Below are positions 63,756 to 64,000 of a stretch of DNA of 64,000 bases, piece by piece. Every line of letters begins with the position of its first letter. The first letter of the stretch is position 1. The stretch lies in NCBI RefSeq assembly GCF_001653235.2, contig NC_035792.1:5295153-5359152 (forward strand). Direction: 5' to 3'. Below the pieces are notes generated by a model that made no database searches, was not told the origin of the DNA, and saw only the letters and a list, made by a program, of their open reading frames with translations. The stretch is from Pochonia chlamydosporia 170 (Eukaryota > Ascomycota > Sordariomycetes > Hypocreales > Clavicipitaceae). A program made the translations under genes and the position numbers.

Positions 63756-64000
63756 TATCTCTTTGTTTCCCCTTTTCAGATGTCATCGAGACTTTAGTCG
63801 CACTGCTAATTACCCTTTCTTGTTGCCCCCTAGTCTTCCATCGGCGCGAGTATGTCCGTGTATCCAGATGAGCTGGCTGACAGTGGCGTATGAGCTTGCA
63901 TTCAGCTCAGCCATTATTGTCAGAATCGCGGTGTGGATACTTTCACAAAGGCGTCACTGTAAAATTGAATGGGTGTGTAGGCATTCGCCCAGTGTATTCA
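63756..64000. other. Gene-free end of window
   Basis: No feature recognised in the last 245 bases. Confidence 0.4.

Noticed and set aside
1..64000. Starship-type giant mobile element
   Set aside because: No DUF3435 tyrosine-recombinase captain or cargo genes such as patatin or NLR-like genes were seen.
1..64000. tRNA or rRNA genes
   Set aside because: I looked for B-box-like GGTTCGA(A/T)TCC motifs in cloverleaf context and rRNA-like segments and found none that fold convincingly; a dedicated scan could still find one.

Overview
The window looks like a repeat-rich accessory or heterochromatic segment of a filamentous ascomycete (Pezizomycotina) genome. The evidence is short GT-AG introns of 48-104 bp with CTAAC-type branch sites, Zn(II)2Cys6, fungal-domain and bZIP regulators, and fungal transposon types (hAT, chromodomain Gypsy, MULE, pogo, Tad-like LINE). 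The genus cannot be read from the sequence. A 10-N gap at 34902-34911 shows that this is a scaffolded assembly.

Layout. 1-3296: gene-free, with copies of two unknown repeats (Z and X). 3297-6229: hAT-A, nearly complete. 6258-6820: a hAT-type MITE (B). 7136-7921: a Zn2Cys6 regulator fragment. 8034-9357: hAT fragments C and D. 9822-10011: strong palindromes. 10876-11110: an isolated Gypsy LTR. 12049-12962: repeat block Z. 12963-17350: hAT-E and hAT-F, both on the minus strand and both lacking their C-termini. 18541-29307: two chromodomain Gypsy elements in tandem sharing a middle LTR; the right one (24200-29124) has intact gag and pol. 29308-29695: inverted LTR pieces. 29883-32722: hAT-G. 32340-38875: a mosaic around the N gap, in which a 2,562-bp block with half of a fungal transcription factor occurs twice, separated by sequence copied from 17.4 kb and from 12.0-13.0 kb (inverted). 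39090-39730: a small bZIP gene. 39.8-48 kb: old, mostly gene-free sequence with pogo and gag relics and a GC-hairpin array. 48190-49104: a LINE with ORF2 deleted. 49907-51167: a four-exon seven-transmembrane protein gene, the best host gene here. 52654-52807: a solo LTR with a perfect target duplication. 55023-57441: hAT-H with open coding exons. 57482-59578: hAT-I and hAT-J remnants. 59718-62131: a 5'-truncated MULE. 62728-63492: hAT-K, a deletion derivative of the hAT-F family with a perfect 8-bp target duplication.

How it works together. Only three or four genes look like host genes (the Zn2Cys6 fragment, the fungal-domain regulator fragment, bZIP and the 7-TM protein), and two of these are truncated. 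The rest is nested transposon sequence. The Gypsy elements carry an 11-nt match between LTR and primer-binding site, as expected for Tf1/sushi-type self-priming. At least ten hAT-derived loci of several families show all stages: open (H), singly broken (A, F, G), truncated (C, D, E, I, J) and non-autonomous (B, K). Two 5-kb Gypsy copies are nearly identical, so repeat-induced point mutation has not visibly acted on them, although hAT-F carries a nonsense codon that could be a single C-to-T change. No new defence, metabolic or mobile-carrier system was recognised. The most unusual points are the mosaic at the gap, the clustered indels in one Gypsy copy, and the palindromic structures.
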